Shown piece after piece: positions 25,057 through 30,702 of a stretch of 39,259 nucleotides of DNA. Numbering within the stretch: the first letter of the stretch is position 1; every line of letters starts with the position of its first letter. Origin of the DNA: a virus; the IMG/VR virus record IMGVR_UViG_3300032217_000432, positions 1 to 39,259 of that record; one strand, given 5' to 3'. Under the pieces are notes generated by a model. It searched no databases. It was not told the DNA's origin and saw nothing but the letters and a program-made list of their open reading frames with translations. A program made the position numbers and the translations under genes.

Positions 25057-26280
25057 TCAGTTCTCCACGTGAACAGTTTTACCAATAGGAGAAACCACTT
25101 GGTTGCCCCCAACGATGCACCACAGAACCGGACACGGCCATGCACCACCCCAATCAGAACCAACGTAGCCATCGGTCAGAACCACGGCGCATTCAGGTTC
25201 GATGCGATGCTTACCCATATACTTGGTGATGCAAGACGGTGAAGTACCTCCTCCACCTTTCGGTCGAGTTGATTGAATAAGATTAGAAGAATCAGTGCCG
25301 GTATAAGTTTCATGTGCCGCTACCTCAGAGTCCCAGTAAATAAGATCAATCACTTCAGGGCTAACCAAATCACAGATAGAACTAACTTCTGTTAGGAAGC
25401 CGTTAAGCTCCGGACCCCCGATAGACCCGCTTGTGTCTACTGCGATAAGGATTCGACCAACCCGCTCCGAGATCATCGTCGGCAGATATACGTCCGAGCC
25501 AATGAATCTACGGTTGGGGCGTCGCCAGCTTGAGTTGTCCTTACCAGCACACACGGAACGGACGAACTCGGCCAAGACCTCACGCCAGTTAACCTGAGGT
25601 TTGAGCATCTCGCCTAAGTCACGCGCCAGTCCACCTGCCCCTTCACCGTTGAGCTTGCGATCATTGATGATCCCTTGACGGATGGCTTGGTCAATCTCAC
25701 GCTCAAGCTCCTTAGCTTCGTCCTCGCTAAGTTCTTCAGCTTCGTCCCACCCATGCTCATCGAACCCCTCCTCGTTGGGGTTACGCTCGTCCCCACCTTC
25801 GCCGACTCCCTCTTCTTTGAGAATGTCGAACACCTGCTTGGAGTTCATCCCACGGAACCGCTCATCGACCAGCCCCATGATTTTCCCCTTCATCGGCCCA
25901 TCCTTGTATCTAGGCATGGCGATGTGCTCCTCGATTGGGTCGAGGTCACGCAACATGATGTTAATGACGTAGTCACACGCCATATTCGCCAGCTTGTGAT
26001 TCTCCTTGTGCAGCTTGCGCCACGTAGTGAGGTGCCGATACATCTTGTGGCCCACCTCGTGCAGTCGCACAAACGCCAACTCCTTCTCGTCTAAGCTCTT
26101 CACAAACGCACGCCCATACATCTCGTCGCGCCCGTTGGTCTTGGCAGTTGGGACGTTGTCGGCGATGTAGGTTTTCCCAACCATCAATAGGCCGCTCAAC
26201 AATGCGAACTTAGGGTTACGTATGAGAGTGATAGTCACTCGCTGGAGCTTGCGCTCCTCGGTCATGGCGTTAGCTAACAT
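25057..26280 (-). CDS. Metallopeptidase-like / VWA protein, DUF2201 type (407 aa)
   Basis: Two parts. N-terminal: zinc-protease-like helix H74-E-V-G-H78 and ACDYVINIMLRDLDPIEEHI, as in the putative metallopeptidase domain paired with DUF2201. An acidic linker follows (about 160-200, rich in Glu/Asp). C-terminal: a VWA domain with a MIDAS motif D-T-S-G-S near 282-286, then SICDLVSPEVIDLIYWDSEV, KGGGGTSPS and VVLTDGYVGS, giving the Thr and Asp metal contacts. VWA proteins of this kind work with MoxR/CobS-like AAA ATPases, and such a gene lies 24 nt upstream. The ATG at 26280 sits inside a palindrome, with GGAG about 9 nt before it. Catalysis by the HExxH is possible but unproven. Confidence 0.85.
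   Translation of the reverse strand: MLANAMTEERKLQRVTITLIRNPKFALLSGLLMVGKTYIADNVPTAKTNGRDEMYGRAFVKSLDEKELAFVRLHEVGHKMYRHLTTWRKLHKENHKLANMACDYVINIMLRDLDPIEEHIAMPRYKDGPMKGKIMGLVDERFRGMNSKQVFDILKEEGVGEGGDERNPNEEGFDEHGWDEAEELSEDEAKELEREIDQAIRQGIINDRKLNGEGAGGLARDLGEMLKPQVNWREVLAEFVRSVCAGKDNSSWRRPNRRFIGSDVYLPTMISERVGRILIAVDTSGSIGGPELNGFLTEVSSICDLVSPEVIDLIYWDSEVAAHETYTGTDSSNLIQSTRPKGGGGTSPSCITKYMGKHRIEPECAVVLTDGYVGSDWGGAWPCPVLWCIVGGNQVVSPIGKTVHVEN
25381..25396. repeat. Palindrome site 6 (degenerate, inside VWA gene)
   Basis: ACTAACTTCTGTTAGG. Arms kept, centre changed; it encodes L-T-E-V-S in the VWA domain, in the same phase as the other intragenic copies. Confidence 0.55.
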
Positions 26281-26288
26281 TTGTTAGT
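26273..26288. repeat. Palindrome site 7 (start codon of VWA gene inside)
   Basis: GCTAACATTTGTTAGT. On the minus strand the central ATG (26280-26278) is the start codon of the metallopeptidase/VWA gene. Confidence 0.85.
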
Positions 26289-26304
26289 TCTCCGGTTGTG
26301 TTGA

Positions 26305-27378
26305 TTACAGAAGGTCTTGGTTGGCAGCGACCCAATCACTAAAGGCTTTGTTGCCAAACGCAATGCTCTGCTTGGCTTTGTTCTTGGCAATGTTGATTGC
26401 GAACGATGCTTGCCACTCGGGACTGAAGCGACCCAAGTACTCCATGAACGCAGTCATCGTCTCTCGCTGAACCTTAGCGATAGCACCGTACACGGTAACT
26501 GCACATGCACCGGGCATGTCAGGTACGTTCGCCCCCTTGGGATTGGCAATGATCGACTCCCACGCTGGTAGCTGGTCGGCGTAGGCAATGAAGGCTTGAA
26601 GATCACGAGCAGCAGACTCACCCACCGTACCCGTAAGGGCAGCAATCGTTGCGTCTACGGAATTGTTCGCACGTTCAACCACGATATTGCTCGCCAGCTC
26701 AAGTGTGCGTGGACATACGTACGCAGACTGAACGGACTTAGGATTGAAGATGTACGGGTTGTCCCCTGCACCACCATCGAGGTAACTCGCCAACACCTGC
26801 GGATACCGATGCACCCAAGCACACACCTCGGGAGCGATACCACCTTTACCCTGCGCCCAGTCGAGCCATTCTTCTGATGAAGGTTTACGCACCACAACCC
26901 GAGTAACACGTGCCCGAGTATGGGCAGGGAGCGAGTCATTAACACCATCGGATTCAAGGTTACCAGTCAAGAAGATGATCGACCCAGTCGGCACCGACAC
27001 ATCACCGAGTCGAGGGTTCACCACCTCAAGTAGTGGGTGGAGCATGTTCTTCACCGGGGTCGCACCCTTGCTGAACTCGTCGAGCATGATGCACACGGGC
27101 TTGCCCGCTTCTAGCTTGAACCTACTGTTGGGGTAGTACTTGGTTGTCTTGGTGGTGTGATCGACCACCGGCATGGCGATGTCACCCAAGTCCATGTTAG
27201 GCACATCAATGTAGGCATAGTCCATGCCGACCCGCTCGGCGAGACGCTTGAGCATTGAGGACTTACCGATCCCCGGCTCACCGGCCAGAAGGAAACGGTT
27301 ACTGCGGATACTTGCGATGAGGCTCTCGGCCTCGGACAGGGTTACGGTCTTACCAAAGTTGACTTCTTGCTTAGCCAT
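26305..27378 (-). CDS. MoxR/CobS-like AAA+ ATPase (357 aa)
   Basis: A phage AAA+ ATPase. Walker A is G33-E-P-G-I-G-K-S40, Walker B is CIMLD100-E101, sensor 1 is FLTGN140, and HTRARVTRV (about 153-161) supplies arginine-finger candidates. The insert MDLGDIAMPVVDHTTK between Walker A and B and the DEFSKGATPVKNMLHPLLE segment are typical of MoxR/CbbQ-type ATPases that load or remodel VWA-bearing partners. ATG 27378 has TAGGAG upstream. It is the first gene after the promoter at 27479-27507, with a palindrome in its leader, followed by the VWA, 77-aa and DUF3150-like genes. Confidence 0.88.
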   Translation of the reverse strand: MAKQEVNFGKTVTLSEAESLIASIRSNRFLLAGEPGIGKSSMLKRLAERVGMDYAYIDVPNMDLGDIAMPVVDHTTKTTKYYPNSRFKLEAGKPVCIMLDEFSKGATPVKNMLHPLLEVVNPRLGDVSVPTGSIIFLTGNLESDGVNDSLPAHTRARVTRVVVRKPSSEEWLDWAQGKGGIAPEVCAWVHRYPQVLASYLDGGAGDNPYIFNPKSVQSAYVCPRTLELASNIVVERANNSVDATIAALTGTVGESAARDLQAFIAYADQLPAWESIIANPKGANVPDMPGACAVTVYGAIAKVQRETMTAFMEYLGRFSPEWQASFAINIAKNKAKQSIAFGNKAFSDWVAANQDLL

Positions 27379-27395
27379 GATGAACTCCTAATTAA

Positions 27396-27458
27396 CTAAC
27401 GACACTAACGAACATCTAACAATTGTTAGGTAAGGGCTAACCCCTACCTGCTTCTAAC
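27396..27458. promoter_or_regulatory. Array of CTAAC half-sites in the AAA gene leader
   Basis: CTAAC occurs at 27396, 27405, 27416 (part of palindrome 8), 27437 and 27454 within 63 bp of the leader between the promoter and the AAA start. This is a local excess of the palindrome half-site, suggesting cooperative protein binding. Confidence 0.45.
27415..27430. repeat. Palindrome site 8 (leader of AAA ATPase transcript)
   Basis: TCTAACAATTGTTAGG. It lies 48 bp downstream of the -10 box of the 27.5-kb promoter, the same distance as site 13 from the 29.8-kb promoter. Confidence 0.88.
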
Positions 27459-27478
27459 GAATTCCCACTCAAGTATAT

Positions 27479-27507
27479 ATTATACCACAAAGTTATCCCA
27501 ATGTCAA
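27479..27507 (-). promoter_or_regulatory. Consensus sigma70-type promoter for the AAA/VWA transcript
   Basis: Minus-strand -35 TTGACA (27502-27507), 17-nt spacer, -10 TATAAT (27479-27484): a full consensus match. The surrounding block is nearly identical to the promoter at 29759-29787 (AACTTTGTGG before the -10). It lies directly after the stop of the 350-aa gene. Confidence 0.92.
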
Positions 27508-27511
27508 GTTT

Positions 27512-28564
27512 TTAGCCATGCTCTCTGTCCAACCACTGGGTGTAGTTCCAATTGGGCACCTGCCCCTGCTTGAATGTGACTAACTCAAACACCTCCTTGC
27601 TATGCCATTGAAAGAGCAGTCGGTCCAAGGTCTTTGAGAAGTCGGTTGGTACGCAGCGTATGTACTTCTCACCACCTACCGTAGCTCCAACACCGCAGCT
27701 ATATGCAACCAACAGGAACCCCATGTGGAAGCTCTCGTGCTTCTCTCCCTCACCCCTAACAAATGTTAGGAGCCGCTCCATGTTTGCAACCCACTCGGCG
27801 TGGCGGTTACGTGTGACCTTCTTGACCTCGCCCCCGCTCCAGTCGTTCTCCTCCGTCACACCAATCGGTGGCTTAAAGAGCAGGAACTTACTGCGTTGGG
27901 GTGCGTACATCTCGCCGGTCTTTGGGTGTATTGGCACTACAACTAGATCCATCTCTGACAGTGGGATGTCGATTACTTTGGCTGTGCGCACGTTGTGGTA
28001 AGCCCGCTCGTAAAGCTCCTCTGTACGCAACGACACCATCGCCTTCACGTACCTGTAGAACTCACCGTACTGCTTACGTATGGCGTTAGTAGCTTTACGA
28101 TTAAGCCGCCACCCCTGCATAGCCGCTTCGCTAACAATTGTTAGGGCTCCATCCTCTGGCTTGACGACCAACGGCACACCTACTGTGAGCGCAACTTTCT
28201 CACCACTTTTGAACGTCAACCTCAACGCACGTTTGTGCATGTCTGCGTCGGCGAGGTAGTTCCACAGCAGGTTCCTAATGAAGTACGCCTCGGTTACGTC
28301 CCCCCACCGCAGGGCTTTGCCCGACGGACCCATGCCAGACACAAGCTCGATAGTGCCGTCGGGTTTGTACGTAACGATTGGTCTGTCGTACAGGTAAGCT
28401 ACGATGTTCTCGCCTTGCTTACGTATGTCGAACGCGAGGTGGTAGCGCCGCTCACCCAACGGAATACGCTTAGTACCTCTTATAGGCAGAGTTAGGTTGA
28501 TGTACCTGACCGCGCTCTCGTAGCTATCTAGTGGCTGGATTGAGTCATAGCTTCTGTAACTCAT
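27512..28564 (-). CDS. Large hypothetical early protein (350 aa)
   Basis: ATG 28564 overlaps the stop of a tiny membrane-protein gene (ATGA) and has a GGGGGTG ribosome site; an upstream in-frame start would run through that gene. The protein is soluble and basic, with repeated beta-like patches (RYHLAFDIRKQGENIVAYLYDRP, LRLTFKSGEKVALTVGVPLVV) and a helical region (NAIRKQYGEFYRYVKAMVSLRTEELYERAYHNV). Two palindromes lie inside it, encoding LTFVR and LTIVS. I recognise no family. It ends exactly where the AAA promoter begins. Confidence 0.65.
   Translation of the reverse strand: MSYRSYDSIQPLDSYESAVRYINLTLPIRGTKRIPLGERRYHLAFDIRKQGENIVAYLYDRPIVTYKPDGTIELVSGMGPSGKALRWGDVTEAYFIRNLLWNYLADADMHKRALRLTFKSGEKVALTVGVPLVVKPEDGALTIVSEAAMQGWRLNRKATNAIRKQYGEFYRYVKAMVSLRTEELYERAYHNVRTAKVIDIPLSEMDLVVVPIHPKTGEMYAPQRSKFLLFKPPIGVTEENDWSGGEVKKVTRNRHAEWVANMERLLTFVRGEGEKHESFHMGFLLVAYSCGVGATVGGEKYIRCVPTDFSKTLDRLLFQWHSKEVFELVTFKQGQVPNWNYTQWLDREHG
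27755..27770. repeat. Palindrome site 9 (inside 350-aa gene)
   Basis: CCTAACAAATGTTAGG, encoding L-T-F-V-R. Confidence 0.85.
28130..28145. repeat. Palindrome site 10 (inside 350-aa gene)
   Basis: GCTAACAATTGTTAGG, encoding L-T-I-V-S. Confidence 0.85.
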
Positions 28565-28653
28565 AGCACCCCCGACACAACAAGAGTTAATAAAACAACC
28601 AGCCCCACGGCTGAGATGACACCAATCACGGTGTCCCACTTGTCACTGCTCAT
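28561..28653 (-). CDS. Single-span membrane microprotein (30 aa)
   Basis: Found by reading the gap. ATG 28653 (another ATG one codon earlier at 28656), TGA 28561-28563. The peptide MSSDKWDTVIGVIS, then AVGLVVLLTLVVSGVL, has a short charged start and about 20 hydrophobic residues, i.e. one membrane span ending at the C-terminus. GAGGAG lies just upstream. It overlaps the coiled-coil gene upstream and the 350-aa gene downstream (ATGA), so it is locked between them by coupling. Possible roles are membrane targeting, superinfection exclusion or inhibition of a host membrane protein; none is proven. Confidence 0.6.
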   Translation of the reverse strand: MSSDKWDTVIGVISAVGLVVLLTLVVSGVL

Positions 28654-28918
28654 CATCAAACTCCTCTATTTCGTTTTGGACTTGATTTAGTTTGTCTACC
28701 AATGCTTGTAGCTGTTGCACGTCTGCGAGTAACTCCGCTCGCCTCTCGTCCCTGTAGTCTTTGGGCTTCATCTCGTCAACCAGATCCCGTACCTCCTGCT
28801 CCAACTCAGCCCTAACATTTGTTAGGTCCTCAATCATCACGGCACGCTTGTCGCTGTGTTTACCTGCGTTGCGCCTAGGCTTGGTTATCAAATCACGCAC
28901 CACGGGATTCCTTTTCAT
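28643..28918 (-). CDS. Coiled-coil protein (91 aa)
   Basis: ATG 28918 with GAGGAAG upstream, overlapping the upstream stop (ATGA). It has a basic start (MKRNPVVRDLITKPRRNAGKHSDKR) and then a long charged helix with heptad spacing (IEDLTNVRAELEQEVRDLVDEM, LLADVQQLQALVDKLNQVQNEIEEF). It is probably a dimeric coiled coil. A palindrome inside it encodes DLTNVR. The function is unknown. Confidence 0.65.
   Translation of the reverse strand: MKRNPVVRDLITKPRRNAGKHSDKRAVMIEDLTNVRAELEQEVRDLVDEMKPKDYRDERRAELLADVQQLQALVDKLNQVQNEIEEFDDEQ
28811..28826. repeat. Palindrome site 11 (inside coiled-coil gene)
   Basis: CCTAACATTTGTTAGG, encoding L-T-N-V-R, the same pentapeptide as site 1 in the polymerase. Confidence 0.85.
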
Positions 28919-29100
28919 ACTTCCTCCACCTCTTGTTGCACCTCGATTAAATAACCCAGTCGGCGAATACCATCTAGCGTCGCACGTGTAAGCGTGCTGT
29001 GGCCTGCTATGTCGGCGAAGATTTGGGCTCTTGGGCAGGCTGGATACACGGTCTTATTGCCGTATATATTTCTAACCCGTACGGTAATTTTTAGTTCCAT
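28915..29100 (-). CDS. Small conserved phage protein (61 aa)
   Basis: ATG 29100 with AGAGGAAG upstream. The sequence MELKITVRVRNIYGNKTVYPACPRAQIFADIAGHSTLT ... IRRLGYLIEVQQ matches a short phage family I recall only as hypothetical. It is small, alpha/beta, and has no metal motif beyond a single Cys. The first gene after palindrome 12. Confidence 0.65.
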   Translation of the reverse strand: MELKITVRVRNIYGNKTVYPACPRAQIFADIAGHSTLTRATLDGIRRLGYLIEVQQEVEEV

Positions 29101-29112
29101 GCTTCCTCTTAC

Positions 29113-29144
29113 GTTGGTTGGTACAGACTAACAATTGTTAGGTT
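29113..29144. repeat. 32-nt leader repeat, copy A
   Basis: GTTGGTTGGT, a short variable part, then palindrome 12 and TT. A near-identical unit is at 30703-30734. Both sit ahead of small minus-strand genes. Confidence 0.65.
29127..29142. repeat. Palindrome site 12 (between 72-aa and 61-aa genes)
   Basis: ACTAACAATTGTTAGG, in the leader before the ATG at 29100. Confidence 0.88.
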
Positions 29145-29146
29145 TT

Positions 29147-29365
29147 TTACGCGGTCCTTACTTCCTTGGGGTTCGTTTGCTTGAGCGTTGCAAAAGCGGA
29201 TTCAGCAGACACATACATATACCCGCCCTTGCTGTACTCCTGAATAACGGTCCATGACTTGCGCTCGATCTTGGCTTGCTCTTCACCGCACCAAAGGCAG
29301 AGGGTTTTGATCTCGGCACGCGCAGGGGGTTCGATCTCTTCACCACATAGTCGGCAGTCGCTCAT
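29147..29365 (-). CDS. Zinc-ribbon protein (72 aa)
   Basis: ATG 29365 overlaps the upstream stop (ATGA) with GGAG 9 nt before it; a longer in-frame start falls within the upstream gene. CxxC pairs at C4-C7 and C23-C26 (MSDCRLCGEEI ... LCLWCGEE) make a zinc ribbon of the DksA/TraR-like general style, followed by a helical end with many Lys. It might bind RNA polymerase or nucleic acid, but key DksA residues cannot be checked by eye. Confidence 0.65.
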   Translation of the reverse strand: MSDCRLCGEEIEPPARAEIKTLCLWCGEEQAKIERKSWTVIQEYSKGGYMYVSAESAFATLKQTNPKEVRTA

Positions 29366-29703
29366 GATTGTGCTCCGGCTCCAAATAGTTTTCTGACTTC
29401 CACAGTACCCATAGAGGTGTAACCCCATTTGCTGAACTCACCGTCGATCAGCGTGAAGAAGCACGCCCAGTGAGAGGGATCTAAGTGATTGGTCTTGGCG
29501 GCTTTGAGTAGGTAGAGCATTTTGGTCTCGGCTTGCTGGCCTATCGGTGTCATGGTGAGTTGGGGTCGGTGGGCGGTGTGCAGGTTGCAAAAGCGAAAGA
29601 AGGTGTGCGGGTCGTGTTGGAGTGCGTCTAGTTTGTTACGTCTAACGGCAGGTTTGGGCAGGGGTTTGGGTTGAACTTTCGGTGGTGCTTTGTTATCTAA
29701 CAT
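29362..29703 (-). CDS. First gene of the 29.8-kb transcript, hypothetical (113 aa)
   Basis: The start ATG (29703) is the ATG inside palindrome 13, with GGAG about 9 nt upstream. It has a Pro/Lys-rich start (MLDNKAPPKVQPKPLPKP), then a folded part (LQHDPHTFFRFCNLHTAHRPQLTMTPIGQQAETKMLYLLKAAKTNHLDPSHWACFF). No known motif. Being the first gene after a consensus promoter, it is probably expressed very early. Confidence 0.6.
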   Translation of the reverse strand: MLDNKAPPKVQPKPLPKPAVRRNKLDALQHDPHTFFRFCNLHTAHRPQLTMTPIGQQAETKMLYLLKAAKTNHLDPSHWACFFTLIDGEFSKWGYTSMGTVEVRKLFGAGAQS

Positions 29704-29711
29704 TTGTTAGG
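29696..29711. repeat. Palindrome site 13 (start codon of 113-aa gene inside)
   Basis: TCTAACATTTGTTAGG. It contains the start codon of the 29703 gene and lies 47-48 bp downstream of the -10 box. Confidence 0.9.
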
Positions 29712-29758
29712 CTCCGGTGAGGGTTGGTGACTTCGGGACAAACTTTTACTATACCTAT

Positions 29759-29787
29759 ATTATACCACAAAGTTATGCTTATGTCAA
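29759..29787 (-). promoter_or_regulatory. Consensus sigma70-type early promoter
   Basis: Minus-strand -35 TTGACA (29782-29787), 17-nt spacer, -10 TATAAT (29759-29764). Full consensus, and a sister copy of the promoter at 27479-27507. It drives the genes from 29703 leftward. Confidence 0.92.
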
Positions 29788-29902
29788 GTTTTTAGGGAAG
29801 CAGGGAGCTGAGTGTTTTCGGCAGGGATGTTATGGATGTTATGGAAAGTGATGAAATGTTACGTAAAGTTACGAAAATAAAAAAACTCGTAACACGAAAA
29901 TT

Positions 29903-30093
29903 TGGCTCAACCATGCGGGTTTGAGGGTATATGTTATATAAATAGTGAAAAAACGAAAAAGAGGGTACGTAGGAGTTATTTAAAAGAGAATGACCTGCTG
30001 AGGGGTGTGCTCGAACACGAAAATTTCACGCTCTCTCAATCGTAAAACAGCGTAACATATAACAGATGGCTGGAAACCCGCATGGTTGAGCCA
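29903..30093. repeat. Perfect 20-nt inverted repeat
   Basis: Left arm 29903-29922 (TGGCTCAACCATGCGGGTTT) and right arm 30074-30093 are exact reverse complements, 151 nt apart. The inner region is AT-rich and also has a shorter inverted match (TATATGTTA). It could form a cruciform, a structured RNA or a boundary of a mobile segment. Confidence 0.8.
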
Positions 30094-30159
30094 TTCTTGG
30101 TCCATTACGTACATAACTTTAGTATGATCTGGGCATAACTCGTAACATCGCCCCCTGCA

Positions 30160-30175
30160 ACTAACAAAAGTTAGG
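30160..30175. repeat. Palindrome site 14 (AAAA variant)
   Basis: ACTAACAAAAGTTAGG. In the hub; the right arm is shortened to AGTTAG. Confidence 0.7.
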
Positions 30176-30179
30176 ACGA

Positions 30180-30406
30180 CTTGGGGCTACCGCCGCACAG
30201 GGAACTGGTTTAGTTACGTTTTTTACCCCTGTTTTTCGCTTAACAAGTCGAAAAACGTTCTTTATACTCTGCTACGCAGAGCCGGTTGAACGAAAACGAA
30301 GCAAAACCAACCAAACGTAACATTGGCATATGCCAACTTGGGACTACCGCCCTCGTGCTGGCTAAAGCCATCCTTGGGACTACCGCCGCACAGGGAACTG
30401 GTTTAG
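30180..30406. repeat. 34-nt direct repeats with third partial copy
   Basis: Copies at 30180-30213 and 30373-30406 differ at one base; a 15-nt partial copy (CTTGGGACTACCGCC) is at 30337-30351. The shared 3' part GGGAACTGGTTTAG is also in the hairpin at 22044-22068. Confidence 0.75.
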
Positions 30407-30423
30407 CTGGTATCTCAGCAAGA

Positions 30424-30439
30424 CCTAACAAAAGTTAGG
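30424..30439. repeat. Palindrome site 15 (AAAA variant)
   Basis: CCTAACAAAAGTTAGG, 20 bp from site 16. Confidence 0.75.
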
Positions 30440-30459
30440 ATGGACGCAAAAAAGCCCAA

Positions 30460-30475
30460 CCTAACAAATGTTAGG
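30460..30475. repeat. Palindrome site 16
   Basis: CCTAACAAATGTTAGG, just past the terminator of the 30.5-31.2 kb transcript. Confidence 0.88.
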
Positions 30476-30483
30476 TCAGGCCG

Positions 30484-30507
30484 AAAAAAAGCCCCGCAAT
30501 GCGGGGC
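30484..30507 (-). terminator. Intrinsic terminator of the right-hand leftward transcript
   Basis: Minus-strand GCCCCGC, 3-nt loop, GCGGGGC, then seven Ts (30490-30484). A strong G/C stem directly after the 53-aa gene. Confidence 0.9.
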
Positions 30508-30526
30508 CGAGTAGGTCAGGGTTGGG

Positions 30527-30688
30527 TTAGCGGCGGGGTTGCCCCCAAGTTACCTTTACGAAAGTGTCGTAATCCTTTCCAACCCTTGCGGGCATGATCC
30601 AGAGCGGGATCAGACTTGGAAGCCGCTCGGATGGACTTGCGATGAAAAGCAGAACCTTGAGCAGAAAAGAATCGGCGCGGACTAGCAT
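30527..30688 (-). CDS. Small protein with hydrophobic N-terminus (53 aa)
   Basis: ATG 30688 with AAGGGG 7 nt upstream; the ATG inside palindrome 17 (30724) is in frame but has no ribosome site, so I did not use it. The N-terminal stretch FLLKVLLFIAS and PSLIPLWIM are hydrophobic but short, followed by a basic end (KDYDTFVKVTWGQPRR). It could be a membrane-peripheral peptide. The last gene before the 30.49-kb terminator; function unknown. Confidence 0.5.
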   Translation of the reverse strand: MLVRADSFLLKVLLFIASPSERLPSLIPLWIMPARVGKDYDTFVKVTWGQPRR

Positions 30689-30702
30689 GATGTTCCCCTT
30701 AT

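Larger units (their letters stand above)
29858..30321. repeat. Iteron-like CGTAAC/GTTACG hexamers
   Basis: GTTACG at 29858, 29868 and 30213; CGTAAC at 29888, 30051, 30141 and 30316: seven in 464 bp, where chance would give well below one. The first two are exactly 10 bp apart, one helical turn. Confidence 0.6.
29788..30483. other. Non-coding hub; candidate replication origin or control region
   Basis: About 700 bp with no credible gene, between a leftward terminator and a leftward promoter. The left part is AT-rich. It holds a 20-nt perfect inverted repeat (29903-29922 / 30074-30093), seven CGTAAC/GTTACG hexamers, the 13-nt direct repeat AACACGAAAATTT (29891, 30014), two 34-nt direct repeats, the palindrome TTGGCATATGCCAA (30323-30336), a CTCTGC/GCAGAG hairpin (30267-30281) and three CTAAC palindromes. 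Such density suits an origin of replication or a regulatory RNA; neither is proven. Confidence 0.5.

Noticed and set aside
25056-25172. Long N-terminal extension of the 77-aa gene
   Set aside because: It lies wholly inside the VWA gene; the ATG at 25055 has GGAG and follows the VWA stop by 1 nt.
30240-30431. Minus-strand open frame in the non-coding hub
   Set aside because: It starts with TTG without Shine-Dalgarno, runs across repeats, and its composition is not protein-like.
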